Source: Halorussus marinus (GTDB taxonomy: Archaea > Halobacteriota > Halobacteria > Halobacteriales > Haladaptataceae). From it: a DNA stretch of 64,000 nt. Below are positions 60,892-64,000 of the stretch, one piece after another. The stretch lies in assembly GCF_004765795.1 (NCBI RefSeq), contig NZ_SBIV01000002.1, positions 1 through 64,000 of the forward strand, read 5' to 3'. Numbering within the stretch: position 1 is the first letter of the stretch; the number at the start of each line of letters is the position of its first letter. Below the pieces are notes generated by a model. That model was not told the origin of the DNA. It did no database searches and was given only the letters and a program-made list of their open reading frames with translations. The position numbers and the translations under genes were made by a program.

Positions 60892-61023
60892 CAAGCGAGA
60901 TTCCGTGACGGCGTCTGGCCGGGAAAAGCGAACGCAGGCTCGGGGACTCTGCTCTTTCGGCGGTTTTCGATCGAGCGTTTGCAAGGGCGACGCGTTCAGG
61001 CACCGCCCGCAACGAAAGGTCGT
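60892..61023 (-). repeat. Dispersed structured element, copy D (diverged)
   Basis: On the minus strand it begins ACGACCTTTCGTTGCGGGCG. Inner stem arms (61000-61008 and 60985-60993) pair as GGGCGGTGC/GCGTCGCCC on the minus strand through two G-U pairs, which would be A-C mismatches on the plus strand. Outer stem CGTTGC/GCAAACG has one bulged base. CGAGCCTGCGTTCGCTTTT and CAGACGCCGTCAC match copy A. The end block is lost. Its 5' end lies 7 bases before the TATA box of the next gene. Confidence 0.72.
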
Positions 61024-61033
61024 TCCGAAGGGG

Positions 61034-61039
61034 TTTTAG
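61034..61039 (+). promoter_or_regulatory. TATA box of the GGGP synthase gene
   Basis: TTTTAG centred 28 bases before ATG 61064. Confidence 0.45.
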
Positions 61040-61063
61040 CCCGCCTCGGGGTTAACTCGAACA

Positions 61064-61762
61064 ATGACTGCACCGTGGGACGACTGGGACCACGTCCTGA
61101 AGATCGACCCCGACAAGCGTCTCGTGGAGGGCGAGACCTTCGAGGACGTCTGTCGGACCGGAACCGACGCGCTCGAAATCGGCGGCACGCTCGACGTGAC
61201 CAGCGAGAAGATGGAGCAGGTCATCGACGCCTGCGCGAAGTACGACGTCCCCCTGTATCAGGAGCCGAGCAACCCCGCGGTCGTCGTCGAGGACGAGGCG
61301 CTCGACGGCTACCTCGTGCCGGTCGTGCTCAACGCGGGCGGCGTCTCGTGGGTGACGGGCGCACACAAAGAGTGGGTCCGGATCACCGACGTCGACTGGG
61401 ACCGGACGACGACCGAAGCCTACATCATCATGAACCCCGACGCGAGCGTGGCCGAACTCACCGGCGCCGACTGCGACCAGTCGGTCGAGGACGTGGCGGC
61501 CTACGCCGAACTGGCCGAACAAATGCTCGGCCAGGAGATCGTCTACGTCGAGTACTCGGGCACCTTCGGCGACCCGGAGGTCGTCGCGGCGGCTCAGGGA
61601 GCGCTCGACGCGGCCACGCTCTTCTACGGCGGCGGCATCCACGACTACGACTCGGCGTACGCGATGGCCCAGCACGCCGACACCGTGGTCGTCGGCGATC
61701 TCGTCCACGAGGAGGGCGTCGACGCGGTCGCAGAGACCGTCGACGCCGCGAAAGACGCCTAG
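61064..61762 (+). CDS. Geranylgeranylglyceryl phosphate synthase
   Basis: 232-residue TIM-barrel enzyme joining geranylgeranyl diphosphate to glycerol-1-phosphate, the first ether bond of archaeal lipids. Family marks: [75 protein letters not shown] and phosphate-binding [15 protein letters not shown] with [13 protein letters not shown]. Haloarchaeal short-type (group I). It comes after topA on the same strand and overlaps the end of the convergent permease by 4 bases. Confidence 0.94.
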   Translation: MTAPWDDWDHVLKIDPDKRLVEGETFEDVCRTGTDALEIGGTLDVTSEKMEQVIDACAKYDVPLYQEPSNPAVVVEDEALDGYLVPVVLNAGGVSWVTGAHKEWVRITDVDWDRTTTEAYIIMNPDASVAELTGADCDQSVEDVAAYAELAEQMLGQEIVYVEYSGTFGDPEVVAAAQGALDAATLFYGGGIHDYDSAYAMAQHADTVVVGDLVHEEGVDAVAETVDAAKDA

Positions 61763-63972
61763 AAGGCGAGTCGTTCGAGGAGTTTTCCGACCGGCCCCGG
61801 ACGCCGCGACCGGTGGGGGTACACCTGGATCGAGGGCGTCTCGGACTCGTCGACGATCTGTTCGTGCGAGCGACTCCACAGGATCCGGCGGACCTGTCCG
61901 CCGTCGTCGCCCACGACCGCGATGTCGACCGCGTGGGTCGCGTCGGCCAGATCCGCCAGCGCGTCGCCGTCGGTCTCGACGAGTCGAGACTCGACCGGCA
62001 CCGAACAGACCGATTCGAGTTCGGCGTGGTAGTCCCGGAGCGTCTCGCGGCGTTCGGGCGTGGCCGACGGCGAAACCGGGTAGAGCAGTTCGATCTCCGC
62101 GCCCACTTGCGCCGCGAGCGCGTTCGCGACTTCGACCTTCAGCGGGTCGTAGGGGCCCCGATCGGTGACGATGCCGAGCACGCCGACGGCGTCGAACCCC
62201 CGGTCGTCGACCGCGAGCACGTCGCAGGGCGCGTGGTCGAGGACCCACTCGAAGTCGTTGCGCAACAGACCGAACCGGCGCGGCGTCGAGTCGCGTTCGA
62301 GCACGATCACGTCGGTGTCGTGGTGGTCGGCGAAGTTGACGACCGCGTGCTTGGTGTCGTGGCTCACGATCTCGCCGTACTCGACGGGCACGTCGACGTC
62401 GGCCGCGAGCCGGTCGGTCCGTTCTTCGAACCGGATGTCGGCCGGCGACTGGGTCGCCGAGGCCTGTTCGAGGGGCGTCTGGTCGGGCACCTCGTCGAAC
62501 TGGACCACCCGGACCGTCCCCGAGCCCTGCCTGACGAGGTCGGCCGCGACGCCGAGGAGCGCGGCCTCGCGCTCCTCTGAGGTGTCCTCGGTGACGGGGA
62601 CGAGCACCTCGTAGCCGCCGGCGCCGTCGACCGCCGAGCGGGTCCGTTCGACGACGCGCCGGCCCATCGACCGCCTGACGGCGTCTCTGGCGACGCCCTC
62701 GCGGTCGATGCGGTCGCGGACGTAGACGACGTACCACACCGCCGATCCCGCGATGATAGCCGCCGACCCGAGCAGCGCCACGGTCCCCATCTGGGTGAGG
62801 AGCGCGAGGCCGCCGACCGCGCCGAACGCCTGCGTCCACGGGTAGAGCGGCGACTCGAACGCCGGGTCGTAGTCCTCGACGTCGCCCTCGCGGAACGCCA
62901 CGACGGCGACGTTGATGAGCACGAACACGAGGATCTGGAACGCGCTCGCGAGCTTCGCGATGTCGAGGATCGGGACGAACGCGATCAGCGCGAGCATCAC
63001 CACGCCGGTGAGCGAGATGGCGCGCGTCGGCGTGTTGAACCGATCGCTGACGGTGCTGAGCGAGTCGGGCATCAGCTTGTCGCGGCTCATCGCGAGGGGG
63101 TACCGCGACGACGAGAGGATGCCGGCGTTGGCGGTGCTCACGAGCGCCAGCACCGCCGCGACGACGACGATGACGACCCCGGGCTGGGCGAGCGCGACTT
63201 CCGCGGCGTCGGCCATCGGCGTCAGCGACCCGGACAGCACCTCGCCGGGCACGATCCCGACGACGACGAACACGATGAGAACGTACAGCAACGTCGTGAA
63301 GCCAAGCGAGCCGAGGATCCCGAGCGGGATGTTCCGGTCGGGGTTCTCGACTTCCTCGGCGACGCTGGCGATCTTCGTCACACCCGCGTAGGAGACGAAC
63401 ACGAGTCCGGTCGCGGCGAACAGTCCGCCGGCGCCCTTCGCGAAAAAGCCCTCGTACTGGGCGGCCTCGATCGACCCGGCCCCGCCGCCGACGAACCAGA
63501 CGAGCGCGGCGAGCATCGCGGCGACGATGCCGACCTGGAGCCGGCCGGTCTGCTTGGCGCCGAGCATGTTCACCGCGACGAGGAAGGCGGCGAGTCCGAG
63601 CGCCACCGGCTTCACCGGGAGGTCGAACAGTACGACGAGGTACGGAACCCCACCGACGAGCGCGAGCGCGCCCTTGAACGACAGCGAAAACCAGGTTCCG
63701 AGCCCGGCGATGGTGCCCAGTAGCGGGCCCATCCCGCGTTCGATGAAGATGTAGGTCCCGCCGGCTTCGGGCATCGCGGTCGCCATCTCGGCCTTGCTCA
63801 ACGCCGCGGGGAGCACGAGGAGGCCCGCCGCCAGATACGCGAGGATGACCGCCGGACCCGCCATCTTGAGCGCGAGCGCGGGGAGGATGAAGATACCGCT
63901 GCCGATCATCGCGCCGATGCTGATAGCGATCACCGCGAACAGTCCGAGGTCTCGTTCGAGTTCCTTTCCCAT
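61759..63972 (-). CDS. APC-family amino acid permease with C-terminal Usp domains
   Basis: 737 residues. Residues ~1-430 are a twelve-helix APC transporter ([64 protein letters not shown]). The cytoplasmic C-terminal ~300 residues carry two universal-stress-protein-like units ([40 protein letters not shown]), the second without a clear ATP loop. The Usp part may sense nucleotide or stress and gate uptake; substrate is probably a cationic or neutral amino acid, not fixed. Confidence 0.9.
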   Translation of the reverse strand: MGKELERDLGLFAVIAISIGAMIGSGIFILPALALKMAGPAVILAYLAAGLLVLPAALSKAEMATAMPEAGGTYIFIERGMGPLLGTIAGLGTWFSLSFKGALALVGGVPYLVVLFDLPVKPVALGLAAFLVAVNMLGAKQTGRLQVGIVAAMLAALVWFVGGGAGSIEAAQYEGFFAKGAGGLFAATGLVFVSYAGVTKIASVAEEVENPDRNIPLGILGSLGFTTLLYVLIVFVVVGIVPGEVLSGSLTPMADAAEVALAQPGVVIVVVAAVLALVSTANAGILSSSRYPLAMSRDKLMPDSLSTVSDRFNTPTRAISLTGVVMLALIAFVPILDIAKLASAFQILVFVLINVAVVAFREGDVEDYDPAFESPLYPWTQAFGAVGGLALLTQMGTVALLGSAAIIAGSAVWYVVYVRDRIDREGVARDAVRRSMGRRVVERTRSAVDGAGGYEVLVPVTEDTSEEREAALLGVAADLVRQGSGTVRVVQFDEVPDQTPLEQASATQSPADIRFEERTDRLAADVDVPVEYGEIVSHDTKHAVVNFADHHDTDVIVLERDSTPRRFGLLRNDFEWVLDHAPCDVLAVDDRGFDAVGVLGIVTDRGPYDPLKVEVANALAAQVGAEIELLYPVSPSATPERRETLRDYHAELESVCSVPVESRLVETDGDALADLADATHAVDIAVVGDDGGQVRRILWSRSHEQIVDESETPSIQVYPHRSRRPGPVGKLLERLAF

Positions 63973-64000
63973 GGTCAGCTCTCCCCGGAAGAGCGTTTGA

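Noticed and set aside
60605-61012. Minus-strand frame of 135 residues over element D
   Set aside because: Overlaps the real membrane gene 60235-60861 and shares only the element-derived ARSKT motif.

Overview
The window is a GC-rich, gene-dense stretch of a haloarchaeal (class Halobacteria) chromosome. The evidence is strongly acidic proteins, archaeal-type ribosomal and RNA polymerase genes, archaeal lipid and mevalonate enzymes, halocyanin, PGF-CTERM surface proteins, and TATA boxes 25-35 bases before start codons, which fits leaderless transcripts. The genus cannot be fixed from the sequence alone.

Layout. 1-3.6 kb: tail of a surface-type protein cut by the window edge and an in-frame stop, the Mrp Fe-S carrier ATPase with a small partner, and divergent moaA. 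3.6-9.9 kb: information-processing cluster tRNA-Ser, rps13-rps4-rps11-rpoD, tRNA-Leu, rpl18e-rpl13-rps9-rpoN-rpoK-eno-rps2, with many start/stop overlaps. 10-17 kb: PiT-type phosphate transporter facing a UspA protein, MeaB plus the B12-binding subunit of methylmalonyl-CoA mutase, a DUF420 protein with a fructosamine kinase, a sugar dehydrogenase remnant, and an ABC-2 exporter. 17-21 kb: two divergent PGF-CTERM surface proteins, one with eight PKD domains.

20.7-37 kb is a respiratory region. It holds a fused CtaA-CtaB heme synthase, oxidase subunits II and III (no subunit I here), and a cytochrome bc operon of halocyanin, Rieske, split cytochrome b and small membrane proteins. Further related membrane proteins and a response regulator/RecA-like pair follow. 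Between them lie a HAD phosphatase, an orphan E1-alpha dehydrogenase, an M28 peptidase and a degenerate NAD kinase-like protein.

37-52 kb: endonuclease III, (phospho)mevalonate decarboxylase, an M20 amidohydrolase, a PAC2 protein, a small AT-richer island with an orphan membrane gene, fatty-acid activation and oxidation genes, PHP, CinA, GNAT and zinc-finger proteins, geranylgeranyl reductase and a 2Fe-2S ferredoxin. 52-64 kb: AAC(3)-like acetyltransferase, flavin reductase-like protein, rhodanese-MBL fusion, gatB, a MATE exporter, topA, GGGP synthase and an APC permease with Usp domains. Geranylgeranyl reductase, GGGP synthase and the mevalonate enzyme all serve isoprenoid/archaeal lipid synthesis.

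The most unusual item is a dispersed, structured intergenic element present four times (41656-41846, 49116-49262, 49521-49680, 60892-61023). All copies share a long two-part hairpin followed by GC-rich palindromes. Base changes in its stem are compensatory or become G-U pairs on only one strand, which points to an RNA read in a fixed direction. Its open frames can easily be mistaken for short proteins.
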